The notes under the pieces were generated by a model that did no database searches, was not told the origin of the DNA, and saw only the letters and a program-made list of their open reading frames with translations. A stretch of 64,000 nt of DNA from Centropus unirufus (Eukaryota; Chordata; Aves; Cuculiformes; Centropidae): assembly GCA_013397695.1 (NCBI GenBank), contig VYZI01000043.1, positions 811,015 through 875,014 on the forward strand, given 5' to 3'. The translations under genes were made by a program, and so were the position numbers. Shown in pieces: positions 37,520 to 49,674 of this stretch (its first letter is position 1; the number at the start of each line of letters is the position of its first letter).

Positions 37520-38916
37520 TACCCACTGCATGTTAACCACACCAACTGTGAATGCTGTGGGTTTTTTTTAATAGTTTTGACTGCTTCACACATATTAATT
37601 CATTTTTCCAGTGCCCTCTGGTATGAGCAGAAGGGGTATTTATCTGTTTTGCAGGTATTTTGTTACATACCTGTGCCTCACACCTGACTCTAGAGGCACA
37701 GGTGTCTTTGCACAGTTCAGTACTTCTTCTTCTGATAGGAAAGTTGAGGAGACACACTTATTACTTTTAAAATGCATGAGATCCTTAAGCAGAAAATTAG
37801 AAAAAAAAGTTCAAGATATTCTTCTAATTACTACAACAACATTTTATTAACATGCAAAAACATTGTTCCTAACCCTAGAAAAGGGGACATTTCTGTGTCT
37901 CCTTTGGCTGACATCTGGAGTGCATTTTTTCTCTGCATGTAAAAATACATTTTAAAAGTGTTCTCATTTTTTAAAAAGTCAAGATACTGTAAAATTCCAT
38001 AAGTAATCAGTATCACCGGTTCAACGTCATTATTGATGTAGTGCTCTAAATTTGGTGGGGAATAAGTCACATAGTGCATTCCTGTTTGATTCTTGTATTA
38101 CATCTATTTACAGGAAGACAAGAATTTGCACTTTTCACTCCTGCTATTGTTGTGTTAGTCACAAGTAATGATATGCCTTTCTTAACAACTGTTTTCTCGG
38201 CAGAGCTGCAGTTTTATTTTCTAGCTGAAAAAGCACATTTTTATTCATCTTTTCTGGTGCTGAAGGTGAGCTTGTTTTCCACCTTTGGAACCCTACTTGA
38301 TTTAGGGATGCTGTAAATCCATTTCTATTGCCCTTTTGCCTTTGGCTGAAGTTAGAAAGCTTTATTCAGTTTCAAACCTCTTTTCCCTTCAGCACTGGCG
38401 ACAAGGAGCAGTTGTCCAACATAAGCTGATAATCCAAAGGAAAGGTAAAGAGTATATTCTTATTATGAACCTAACATAGCCTATGATTTTATAAGACAGC
38501 TCATAACATTAAACAAACATAAGTTACCAATAGTAACTACTGCTTTAATGGGTTTGTGTGTCTTCGAGACATTACACATCTTTCAATTCTCTATTTCTCT
38601 ATTCACTCTTGAGTAAAGTACTCCCGACTATTTTTCTCCACTTCTTGTGTAGAAATAAGATCTCCAATGCCTATTTTCACACAGTCCTTTCATTTTCTGT
38701 CTTGTGCTCACTTGTTCCATTCCTGATTGTATACTTCATGTATTTCAACTATGGTAGATGCATGGCTCAGAAAGAGATAAGACATTGGTTTTTCAAGACA
38801 ACACTTCGTAATCAATCTTTATCACCTGTCTGGTTTGGATCCATTTTGGTCACTATCTGCAAGAAGCTGATGAGCAAGTGACAACATGCACCTCTGCCTT
38901 TAGTTGCCTATATTCT

Positions 38917-38946
38917 TTCCTGTATTCTGATGCATGGTCAAAAATC
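38917..38946 (+). repeat. 30-bp direct repeat, copy 2
   Basis: Exact copy of 37490-37519, lying 1427 bp further on. The stretch between the copies is AT-rich and shows no recognised element. Confidence 0.9.
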
Positions 38947-41900
38947 CATTAGCAAGGAGTAAAATGCAGTTTAGCGTGTTCACTACTATGATATCAGATG
39001 TAGTTTTTCTTCTAGCCAAGACTAACCCAGCACACCAGTAATGCAATCTGTGACATTCATCATTCTTCCATACCTGGAATCTGCAACAGGGATTTTGACA
39101 GGATTTTTTTCTGTATTGCTACTGAAGTGGAAAGTATCAGCACAGCTCAGTGTCATAGATATGATGAATATCTGAACAGAAGTAGTCCAAACAGACTACT
39201 AAATTATCCTAACTTACAGTAGCATTGCTGTCTGTGTTGCGGAAGGGAATGTAATCATTTCATTTGTCTGTTGCCTTCTAATTGTTACTTTAACTGCTGC
39301 CAAACCAGTCAGCTTTTACGTGACAACGTGCTTTCTCTTATTTGGTTAACTCAAGGTGGTGGATGTGTCTGTACACACTTGGAATAAAAAGATTACGTTC
39401 TGTTCTTTCCTTTTCATTTACTTGTTACATGCTTTTGTGAAAAGGGTGTCACTCACGTGCTTAATTGGTTCATCTGTAAGATCAATATCAAGCCCTTTTT
39501 CTTGATGGTCTGAGGTTTCTGTGATTCTCACTAACAGAATGCAGTCATTATCATCCTTGACTAAAAATGTTCTGCTTTACTATTCCTTATTATTACTGTA
39601 ATTCCTCCATTAGTAACAAACATACTAAATACATAAAAATACTTATGTTTTGAACCTCATTACAATTCAGAATAGAACATAACAATTCTCAAAAAAAAAT
39701 TGAAAAAATGTGTTCTAAAATTAAAAAGGACAACTGTTTGGGTTGGGGGGGTTGTAATAACTGAAGATGGATTTAAAGGTTAACAAAAACATCTGGTTCA
39801 CTGGTTGCTATTTTGTAATTGAATTGCATTTAAAATTTCATATTCAAAATGTTCAGATTGAGGCACAAGCACTGATCTCACTATTCCAAAGGAAATATGA
39901 ATTTTTATCTCATTATATGTATAACTCAGAATTCTGATTGCACTAGACAATTTTACATCAGAAGCTCTCACTCTAAATTCTAATCTAATTTCTGCTTGAG
40001 AATAATGCCTATAGGAAATCTGTAGTGTTTTTATATTTATAGTACTGCAATTTGTTCTCAGAAGGTATGAGAACTTCCTGTTTAAAAAAAAAAAATGACT
40101 TGGAAGAATTGAGGTTGTACAAACAATTAAAACTAGAATCCTGCACAAGGCCAAACATAAATGGTAATCCTCCTAACTTGTAAGGCTTTCTACATTATCC
40201 CTTGGATTAAGAAATTTTGAAAGCTTAACTATTCTACAAAGGCAGCCCTTATCTCTGGAAATTTTCCACATTTTGGGGCACAGTGTGAATGAGATCATAC
40301 CAACAGTATAGAAATATACACCTATTAAGTGCTAAAGAACTCTGTGGGCTTTCTTTCAAATTAATGCAGTGCTGTTTTATTGCTTGTATTTAAGTCTTGC
40401 CCCAAGTATTATTATAACTTGAGAAGCAGTCATCTTCCCCATAAGAATGTAAATGGAAGAGAAATCAAAAATGTACCAATTCACTTTTACAAGCCTATAC
40501 CAAAAGCAAAACAGGCCCGATGGTGAGGAGAGTGCTGAGCATTCCTTACTTTTCCGGGAATAATGGAAGTTTTACTGCTGCTGGTCTGTTGCTTTTGGAA
40601 AGTAAACCATCCGGCTCATAAATCAAGAGCCGAAATTTATTTAGAATAATGGTAACAAAGTCAGTCCCCACCAGGAAGTCCAAGTTTGATGAGTCACCAC
40701 CTGTTCCCAGAGATGTCATCCTACTATTCACAACAGGTAATTAATGCAAACAGAAAATGGGACCAGTAAGTGGAATAATAATTGTAAGAGTTTGTGTATG
40801 TATTTAGGGTCTTTTTACTTATTTTGGAAGCTACTGAAGTATACAAACTAAACTGCTAATCAAATTATACTCCTGGTGAGGTCCTAGAAGCACAACTGAC
40901 TCTTTTTTCAAATGTTTTTTTACTTCATTATTCCCCAGTTGCTGCCACTCAGTAATTACAGTTCCTGAGAAAAGCTGAGAGAGCACATTTCTGCCATTCA
41001 AGCTGATAGAGAGATCCAAGAACTTGAGTTTATGACTGTTAGTGATGTAATAAACAAAAAAAAGAACAAATCTTTATAGATGCTAGTCACTCAGTCCTGC
41101 CATACTTGTAGCAATACAGCTTTTTGTTATTGATAGCAAAAGTGCTGCTCTGTGATCTGACCCTGGCATTGAAATACTTTACCCTGAACTTCCCATCTGC
41201 ACATGCAGTGATGCCTTTTCATTGCGTACAACTTCACACCTGAAACTTGGGAAGGATTTATCCCCAATCATCCAGCTGTCTCGTAGTGCTCTCTTAACTT
41301 ATTAGTGTTCTCTTAACTACTTAGATCGTAAAAAAAATCGCATTATTCTTTTCTCTATTTAAGTTTCTAAAATTATATTGATTACATGGCAGTGGGCTTG
41401 CATAGATTATTCACATTACATTCGTTTTTAAGTCAGTTTTTCAAGTCTTTTGGTTTTTTGAAACTGTTTCAATTAATTCTTGGTTCCTATTTTCTTGATC
41501 TTGAGCATGAAAATCACAGGTTTACTGTGCATGCAGTTAACTAGAAACAGTGTCCTGCAATTCCTAGTATTCAATCAGACTACATGATTCATATAATTTC
41601 GAGATTTGATCTTGCAATTTTACTGTTGAATTCAGAATAGATTGGCAGCCTCTGAAGCTAGCATGTCTTATTCAGAAGAATGTTTTGTTATCAAGACTCT
41701 CGAGTTTTTAACCAGACTGGTCCCTAAGCTGAAACTTGTAGAAAAATATCTATTTTGACAAAATTCACTGTGTCATTTTTGAAGTTATGAATCATCAAAT
41801 CTTTCTGTATTAGCATACAGATTTTATTTCTTGTTTTTAAATTATTTCCACTTTTAATATTTTCTTCTATTTTATATTTTTTTAAGTTTGAAAATGAGTA

Positions 41901-44900
41901 TCAACTTTGAAATAGTTCTCATCAATTGTATCAAAACAAAATGTTTCTGTTTAACCAGGCTGTCGGTTTAGGGGTTATTTTTGCTTGAAAACTTAAAATG
42001 TTTACAGTCTATGGATTTGGAAGAGAAGAATTCAAATGTAAAATGCTTATATGATGGGAAATCATTTCCTTACATATCTCTAGTGGTTAGTGGTCTCTCC
42101 AGAGGACAGTAAAGTAGCAGTAATACAGCAGCCAGTGTTTTGAATACAGAAGTAATGACAAATCAGAATGGTTGGTGTGACTCTAATTCAGGGTTAGAGA
42201 AGCTGATTTAAACTTGGAATTCAGCAAGCTCTTTGATTGCAAAAACAGTTTGACATCATGCCCTTTTTTAAAGGATGGATGAACAACCTGTGGGTTATGA
42301 ATATTTTCCTTGGCAGCTATTCTTTGTCATTGCCATATTTACTTGCTTAGTAAATAAAAATATCATGGTTTATCATATAATTCAGATGAAAGCACTAATT
42401 ACGATGAAACAGCAATGCCATACGGGAAAGGGGGACAAAAAAATACAGAGGATTATTTTATACAATACAACAATAGCTTTCTTACTGCAGCGCTCCCTTA
42501 AGGAAATTAAAACTAAAGCTTCCCAAAGTGAGCATTTCTGTAATTTCTATTTGATGGGGAAGTGTTCCACAGAACTGCCTTTATAGATCAAGTATTACAG
42601 AATTTTATTCTTCGAGTTGTACTTCATTTTTTTCTATTTTGCTAGAATGCTATTATTTCCTCTTACTAACATTGTTCCATCAATTAGTGCTTAAGAAAGA
42701 ATCCACCCCGGCTCTGTGGATGTTGTTATTTCTGTGTGAGTGGGGATAAATATCAGCAGAATCACCTCAGAAACTTTTGTGTCTGTGCTTACCTTCCAGA
42801 AAACAAGTCTGCTTACTTAAAATGCAATGATCCTTCAACCGTCCTCATTTTCTGGAATTAATTTGGAAGATCTTGTTGAGCAGATATCTTGCAATGCTTT
42901 GAAATAAAACAGCACACCTTATCCCTTAGGCCTGTACATTGACAGCTTGGGTCAGGTTTTCTCGGCTAAGAATGGAAAGTTACTCGGGGCTGACTTCAGC
43001 TCCTGCATAGAGACAGCTGGAAAAGGTCAGGCATTATCACTGGACAGGTTGCCACTGTTATGTGTGCCCGGCTGCTGCAGAGCGGGCATAAACCATGTAG
43101 CTGAGTTTTGTTGTTTCTCGGCCTGTGTTGTGGGTGTCACTGTGGGAGCAGGCAGAGTAGATGAGGTAGCTGCGTAGATCAGAGTCCCCTCTGCGGTGAG
43201 ATTCAGGCACAGCTCAGTTATTTCCTGCTGCTCTGTGTATGACTCTACTCTGGAGCTTTGATACGGTTCAGAATTAGTTCTCAGATCTCTTGGTGCTTTC
43301 AGGATCTCATCTATCAAAGGGTTTCTAAACTCCTTTGTGTTTTGTTAGTGACGTTTGTACTCTGGGATCTGTTAATACGTCCCAGAGAATACCTAATTTC
43401 TCTGCTTACTCGACGCTTTCTGTGAATGAGTCAGAGGTAAGCTTATTAAATTTCATTTAGCTCTCTGTGTGTCTGCGGTATAAATTTACATATGATAGAA
43501 GGGATTTGATTGATCCAATAACTGAAGGTAGCACAGAAGTTGTTTTGCTTGATCAAAGGAATCTCCAGTCTCCTGAAAGTACTGACTGTGGTCTGCTATT
43601 TCTTGAACTAGATGTATTTGAAATTATAAACTGGGTTCTGACCAGTAGAGAGAAATTATATCTTGTTTTCTACTGGGGTTTCAGATCAGAATCGAACTGG
43701 AAACTTGAGTGAAATATCCCTAGCATGTAAGTAAACTACCAGAGGTAGTTATTTGGTGTTATTATCCTTACAATGCCAAAAAGGGGGTTAAACCCCTCTC
43801 TATTGCTCCATTTAATTGCTCTATTTCAATGTAGCATACTCCTTCACAAAACAGAGCTTTGGATATGTGTAGGTCTGATTTTACATTCTTGATGAAACAA
43901 AATGTCAAAAGATTAGAAGGTTCCTGTCCAATTTTAAACTTACAGTTAGGCTTTAAAAATTCTTTTCTCTCTAGCATGCTGCAGAGGACGCATGACATTA
44001 TACAATGGTGTGTCTAGGTGCTTAATTTAGCATCTAAATCAACATGCCAATAGTTTACACTTTAAAAGTTCAAAACCGTAAGAGAGCAGGTGTTAAATGA
44101 TGAAGATAATAACTCTCCATGCATAGATATGCTCAGCTGTTAACGCACAGTAAAATTTTCTCAGTGAAGTAGAATATATTCAGAGCTGGTTTACAGCTTT
44201 CAGGACTTGCTGTAAGGAAGATCTCTGTTAGATAAAAACGGAGGTGGAACTCATGAGCCAAAAAAGTAATTTCTGATCTCTGCATGCCCTCTATGTAGTC
44301 TCAACAGGCACGGTCAGCCCAGTGCAATTTGCTTTGCAATTTCATTAAGCAGGAAGTCATGGAGTCCTTACAGCACTAGATATGAATTAATCTACAACCA
44401 AGAATTTTTACTCTGTAACTTTGATTAAAAGACCAAAACATTTATTCTACAAAATGGTTCCAATGTAACAAAGGATGGAATGCACACCACATGCTTAATT
44501 CAATCATTAAAACATTTCTGTTAGCCTCAGAGAGAGTAGTTATGTGCTTAAAATCATGAGCCCATGCAAATCGGTTGTTTCAAAGTTTGCATATGTAGTA
44601 ATTACCACAGTTCCCTTCAAAATGCCAAACTGGTAATAGCACCAACTCTAACATTCACCAGGATTATTATTCATAGCACTCAGTTATCTTCAGACTCACA
44701 TTAAAATAAAAACACTAGCAATTACAGCCTCATTGTGCTTTGACAGAAACCCTTTGAAAATCTTGTCAGCTACAACTCTTTTTATCTCAACAAAAACAAA
44801 ATGTGCAAGTTTTCTGCTCTTAACCCTGGGATGTTTTAGGAAGAATTTAGTCTTGTCCAATTGCAGCATTATTTAGCCAAGTGAATTTTTCTGTGCTTCG

Positions 44901-45814
44901 TAATGCCTTTAAAAGCAGCACAAACAATATTTGGCTATATGCTCAGAAACCTTTCCCACTGATCATTGCCATTACATCTCTTCAGGCTTCTAGAATTTGT
45001 TTGATAGAGAATGCGAGATAATATCGACGTAAATCCAGAGTTCTGGTTGAAGTTTGACATTCAAAATTGAAATAAAGAGAGCTTAAAATGTCTTTCAAAA
45101 CATGACCTGAGCCCATCTGGGTTTCAGTTAGGGCATTGAAACATACTTCCTAAGGAGAAAATTTTAAGCCCTGCAATACTTGCTAACAGCATGTTTGGAT
45201 ATTGCATTAGTATCAATGGATGGAGAAAAGCGAAACAGCTTACAGAGCGATGGAAGACCTCCTTTTCTGATAGTTGGATTCTCTGTCCCAGCACACTGTC
45301 ATCTGGGCCTTATTTTCCTTTCTTCGAGATATCCTCAGTAAGCGTTGTCTTAGAGTGATTCATATAAAAATAGATTAAGTGACTGAATGGAACACAGAAT
45401 TCATTTTTCTCACCAGCAGAGGAGGAAAATTCAGACATATTCTCTGCCACCAATTTTCTGCACTCTGAAGTTACCATCTGAGTGAGCAGTGGCTGATATA
45501 TCTTGGAATGTACTCGTTAGTATCAATATTACCTAGACATTTTTATATACCCTTTGTCACAAATATTCTTTGGCCGCAAACTGTCTTTTGATTTCCTTCT
45601 CATTTCTCCCTTCTTACCTGAACTCTCATTTTGCCTTTGTACTTCTATTACTTCTTCCTTTTATTCTCTCTTCCACACCAGCCCCGCCTATTTTTTTTCA
45701 CTAAATAAAAAAGTCCTTGCTCTCATCTTCCTTCATGCTAATCAAGCTTGTTTTATGCAGGACAATCTCTGCCCTTCAGGGTCTTCTAGCAAATCCTAAA
45801 GTATCTTTATCCTA

Positions 45815-45885
45815 TGGCAGGGGTGTTGAAAATGGATGATCTTTAAGGTCCCTTCCAACCCAAACCATTCCATGATTCTATGACT
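45815..45885 (+). repeat. CR1 LINE 3' terminal fragment
   Basis: The segment 'ggcaggggtgttgaaa', 'gatgatctttaaggtccctt', 'ccaacccaaaccattccatg' and 'attctatga' is the last 70 bp of a CR1 with its octamer tail. Confidence 0.92.
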
Positions 45886-46978
45886 TCAGGAGGCAGCATC
45901 TGTTCAAGGATGGGAAATAGAATATATTCTCGGATCAGCCTTTTAGTCTGATAGTTATTCAGTGCTCTTCTTTTGGTTCTTGTTCTGCAAGCCAGTGCAT
46001 GGCATAAAACTTGCCTTTGATTTCAATTTGAGCCTGTTTTGATACTGAAGAGCTATAATGGCAGTAATGAATTGAAAGAAGTTCTTGCCGTGGTCAGGTC
46101 AGCTAAGGCCTACTCATACACTGACAACTACATGGACAGATATTGTTTGTGCTGCTTCAAAAAGCATTACCAAGCAAAAAAAAAAAAAGCTTTCACTTGT
46201 CAAGAATGCTGTAACTGGGCAAAATTTGAATATTCCTAAAGCATCCCAGGGTTAAGACCAGGGGACCTGTACATTGTGTTTTTATTGAGATAAGAAGAGT
46301 TGTGGCTGAGAAGATTTTCAAAGGTTTTCTGTCAAAGAACAATGAGGCTGTAACTGTTAATATTATCATTTTAGGATGAGCTAAGTTGTTCTGCAGTCTG
46401 AAATCTAAGCAGCTACCTGAGTGCTACATTTGAAAAATGTGCCATTAAACATCTGTAACATTAATGTGTCATTAAACAATGTAACATTATGCAACAATTA
46501 AACATTTGAAAAATTATTTCTATGCAAAGATGTTGATTCTCTAATTTTTGTACATGCACACAAATACACAGTATTGAAAGATTTACCATCAGTTGTATAA
46601 GGCAAGAGTAATTTTTCTAGGGCAAAATGCTAATATAAGAAAGAGCCATATCAGAGGCTCTGATTCTACAGATGTTCAAGTGGCTATGTAAATACCCTCT
46701 GCTTATCTTTAAAGGGTGAAAAAATGCAGAAATTCTTCTCAAAGCTTTTGGAGAATTTTAGAGATATTTTGGCTTCACATTTATTTCATTGAAATTGTAT
46801 AGATGTCTCTGTCCCATGCGCTTATTAACAGACTTTCTAGGCAGATGAAATTAAATATAATTGGCCTTGGTAACTAGAACGACATGTACCTATGTAACTC
46901 TGTCTGATTTGAAGGTATCTGTTTTCCCTGACCCCCTCCTTCCTAGCACATCTTGATCCAGCCATGCAGTTTTTGCTC

Positions 46979-46984
46979 TTTATT
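46979..46984 (-). terminator. GPX7: Candidate GPX7 polyadenylation signal (AATAAA)
   Basis: An AATAAA on the minus strand lies about 380 bases after the GPX7 stop codon. A variant ATTAAA is closer, at 47182-47187, about 180 bases after the stop. Either could direct 3' end formation. The choice cannot be made from sequence alone. Confidence 0.4.
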
Positions 46985-47362
46985 TTTTCATTCAGTTTGC
47001 AATCAAAATATGACAATGGAATTGTAAATGTCAGTGAAACGCCAATCAAGAAACTCTCATTATTCTGAGCCTTCTTATTACAGCTACACGAACTGACGTC
47101 CTGTAGTGTTACCAACAATTAATAATCTGGACTGGGAAAGAAACAATTGCTGATGGGTTCTTCTTTCCCAGAAAGGTCAAATTTAATACAGTTGGAGTAA
47201 AAAAATAACTAACGTGCTGCTTTCTATGTTCTTAGGATCATGAATTTAGATTCCACTGGTTGTGATTTCCCTTCCCCATATACTCTCTTTTGGAATGTGA
47301 AAAGACAAACACCAGCTGTAATTCTCAACAAAGATGTAATTGGATGCTGGTATTTCTGAAAG

Positions 47363-47526
47363 TCATAATTCTTCTTTCTTCTTCAGGATGATTTTCCTTA
47401 CAAGTTCTGTAACGTAAGGTCTTATGTCTTCAACAGGGACAGTAGAGTCCCAAGCCTTTACTGCTTTCCCATCGGGGTTCACTAGGTATTTCCAGAAGTT
47501 CCAGGTTGGTTCTTCTCCTGTGGAAT
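47363..47526 (-). CDS. GPX7: GPX7 exon 3 (C-terminal part, ER-retrieval tail)
   Basis: Last coding exon of glutathione peroxidase 7. The acceptor TTGTCTGTAG precedes 47526. The first two bases complete an Asp codon begun at the end of exon 2, then 53 codons run to TGA at 47363-47365. The exon carries EPTWNFWKYLV, whose Trp-Asn pair supplies two of the four catalytic-site residues of the glutathione peroxidase fold (Trp140 and Asn141, counting from the Met at 55847). The protein ends KKKEEL. The human orthologue ends in a KDEL-like REDL, so KEEL probably acts as the endoplasmic-reticulum retrieval signal; that is inference. The frame is intact with no frameshift. Confidence 0.97.
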
Positions 47527-48147
47527 CTACAGACAAAAAAGGTGGAAACTTAGACAAGGAAACCATACTAGCCCATGTCTGATATTTGTTCATGCCAATT
47601 TGATGATTACACTCTCAGAGGAAGAAAGAACATAAAATTAAGAGGGAGCTCAGGCTGAATAATATGATTAATTTTCTGACAGGTGAGGTGCTTTAACTAG
47701 ACAGTAGTGCCTTGGAGACTAATGGGAACAGCCAAGCTTGAGACAGAGGTGGGAGAATGTGTTATAATCAGTGGTAATGTGTGTGTGTATGTGCTATACA
47801 TGCACAGAAACAGCTGAACTTTGATAGGAAGATGGAATTCAGCACAACAATATACCCGTACCAGGACTGATTATTTGCTTGCTTATGCAGAATTTTTCCT
47901 CACAAAGCACCCAGTATCCTGTGCTTCATAAGAAGGTTTCAAGAATGAAGAAATAACAAAGTAAATTCCTCCAGGAAGTTCCCTCCTAATCCTCATCTCT
48001 TACAGTTTTCCCCTCCATGACCACAAAATCATTTTACAAGAGTCGCATTCTTATCCTTTACTATTTTGATCCTTTACAGGCATGTAGCCTGACACAATTA
48101 TCAGGATTTTCAAGTAGACCAGGAGCCTTATCTGACTAATAGCACAA

Positions 48148-48199
48148 GTGCAGACGCTACACACAAATGGACGTGTCTGTGCAGACGCTACACACAAAT
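48148..48199. repeat. 31-bp tandem duplication, incomplete second copy
   Basis: GTGCAGACGCTACACACAAA followed by T occurs at 48148 and again at 48179. The 21 matching bases are identical, and period 31 implies a recent duplication or slippage event in GPX7 intron 2. Confidence 0.9.
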
Positions 48200-49269
48200 C
48201 AGCATTTTTTGCCATTGATTACATGTTACGCAAAATCTCATAAGGAATCAGAAGGTATTTCAAGGTGTCATCAAGACAGAACCAGATCTACAATGTTGAC
48301 TTTCTTGTCATTATGCTACATAAATACACTGCCTCTGGCAGCCTCCCTTTGCATGTGGACCCGCAGTGAAACAGAAGTTTGGCAAGTTTCATGTGCTATA
48401 TCTGCAGTTACAACCCTATTGCGCAAAAGAGAAATGGAAGGATGTGAAGAGGACTAACGGGGAGCTCAGCTAGCAGAGAGATCCACTGCAGACACCTGGA
48501 ATGAGGAGTCTTTGGGGTAGCAAAAAATACTACTGCCAACACTCCTTTAAATGCAGTGCTATGTGGGAGAACACTCTGGTGCTGGAGAGAAGCAGCAGCA
48601 ATACTGTCCTTGCAGAATGCAGCTCAGGTGATGCCGTGACCTATTATATATCCTTGGTGGAAGACATTTCCTTCACATTGATAAAGACTGACATTTTAGT
48701 TTGGCATTTAAATGGTATTTAGAGCATTCATTCAGAGCATCAAAAGAGGTGCTCTGATAAAGAAAGTAATGCCTTGACAGAGAATACTCTGCTTTATAAC
48801 GTATTTTGTCAGCTGTGTGCTAAGAACCAGAAAAACCTCTTCAGCCCCGATGCTATGTAAAATGCAGACTAGAACAGAAGGAGCTCTACAGTGTGGCTAT
48901 TCCAATGCTTGGCAAAGAATGAGGTAGGGAGTATTTGGGCATATCTCTTAGTGCCTGGTTTCACTTTTTCATTGTAGAAGTAAATTATGTAGGTGCTTTG
49001 CCTCCAGTTATCCATCAGCTCTCGAGGTGAATCTTAGAAACCCAACCTGCAGCAGCCATGCCACAGAAGAAGCTCTTAGAGGACTGCAAAGTGGAAAAAG
49101 GAAGATCAGGTGTTGTGTGCATACAGGAGAATATTTCAAGACCTATATTCCATGTAGAGGCTTATTGGGCTAGCTCTTATGGGGCATTTATTATTGTACT
49201 GTCCTCATCCCCAGATCTTTTTAGAAGGTCAGACAAAGCTGTCAGGGGCGACATGGAGGAAATCCTTCC

Positions 49270-49342
49270 TTGTGCAGGACGATGGACTACATGACTTTGG
49301 GCCTCTTTGAGCCTGGAAGTTCTGCACCATGATTCTGTGAAC
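49270..49342 (+). repeat. CR1 LINE 3' terminal fragment, diverged
   Basis: The sequence 'gcaggacgatggactacatg', 'actttgggcctctttgagcc', 'tggaagttctgcacc' and 'atgattctgtga' follows the CR1 terminal pattern (GGTTGGACTAGATGA, GGTCCCTTCCAAC, octamers) with many changes. It lies in GPX7 intron 2, antisense to the gene. Confidence 0.75.
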
Positions 49343-49412
49343 ACAAGCATACTTTTTGTGTCAGAGGAGTTTCACACTGGGGAAAAAACCTCTAATGCTC
49401 CAGATTACTCAC

Positions 49413-49674
49413 CAATTAAGTACTTGTAGGCAGGAATTGCACCAGCTCCGCTGACTGTAATTTTGCTGAACATGGGAAAGGAGACACTGTACGTCTTTCG
49501 CGCAAAACTCTCGATTTCTTTATTGGTGTCTGGTTCTTGCTGCCCAAACTGATTGCATGGGAATGCCAGCACATTGAAGTGATATGGGCCGAAGTCTCTC
49601 TGTAGCTGCTGCAAGGCCTTGTAGTGGCTGTCTGTGTACCCACACTCACTTGCAACGTTGACAACGAGCGACAC
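49413..49674 (-). CDS. GPX7: GPX7 exon 2 (peroxidatic-cysteine exon)
   Basis: Central coding exon of glutathione peroxidase 7, flanked by a GTGCTTCAG acceptor and a G|GTGAGT donor, phase 0 in and phase 1 out. Its 87 codons carry VSLVVNVASECGYTD, where the peroxidatic residue is Cys (residue 55 from the Met at 55847) and not selenocysteine, as expected for GPX7. They also carry LAFPCNQFGQQEP, which supplies the second cysteine (residue 84, equivalent to human Cys86) and the catalytic-site Gln (residue 90). NKEIESFARKTYSVSFPMFSKI follows, the usual family block. GPX7 reduces peroxides in the endoplasmic reticulum and oxidises protein disulphide isomerase. GPX8 is excluded because its equivalent positions differ (it has ASDCQLTD and an uncleaved anchor) and because SHISAL2A is the neighbour. 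Confidence 0.98.

Larger units (their letters stand above)
31160..47362. other. Intergenic stretch between SHISAL2A and GPX7
   Basis: This 16 kb AT-rich stretch separates the SHISAL2A promoter from the GPX7 3' end. Named contents are CR1 ends at 35.6-35.9 kb and 45.8-45.9 kb, an AAAAC-rich microsatellite at 32.7 kb, a near-palindrome at 35.05 kb and a 30-bp direct repeat pair at 37.5 and 38.9 kb. The GPX7 3' untranslated region occupies the last few hundred bases. Open frames of 90-130 codons occur (33345-34298 plus, 36649-37029 minus, 43027-43317 minus, 42275-42586 plus), but none shows a known domain or clear gene structure. A noncoding RNA or enhancer cannot be excluded by reading alone. 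Confidence 0.6.
47527..49412 (-). other. GPX7: GPX7 intron 2
   Basis: A 1.9 kb intron with a G|GTGAGT donor and CTGTAG acceptor. It contains a 31-bp tandem duplication at 48148-48199 and a CR1 end at 49270-49342. Nothing else is recognised. Confidence 0.9.
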
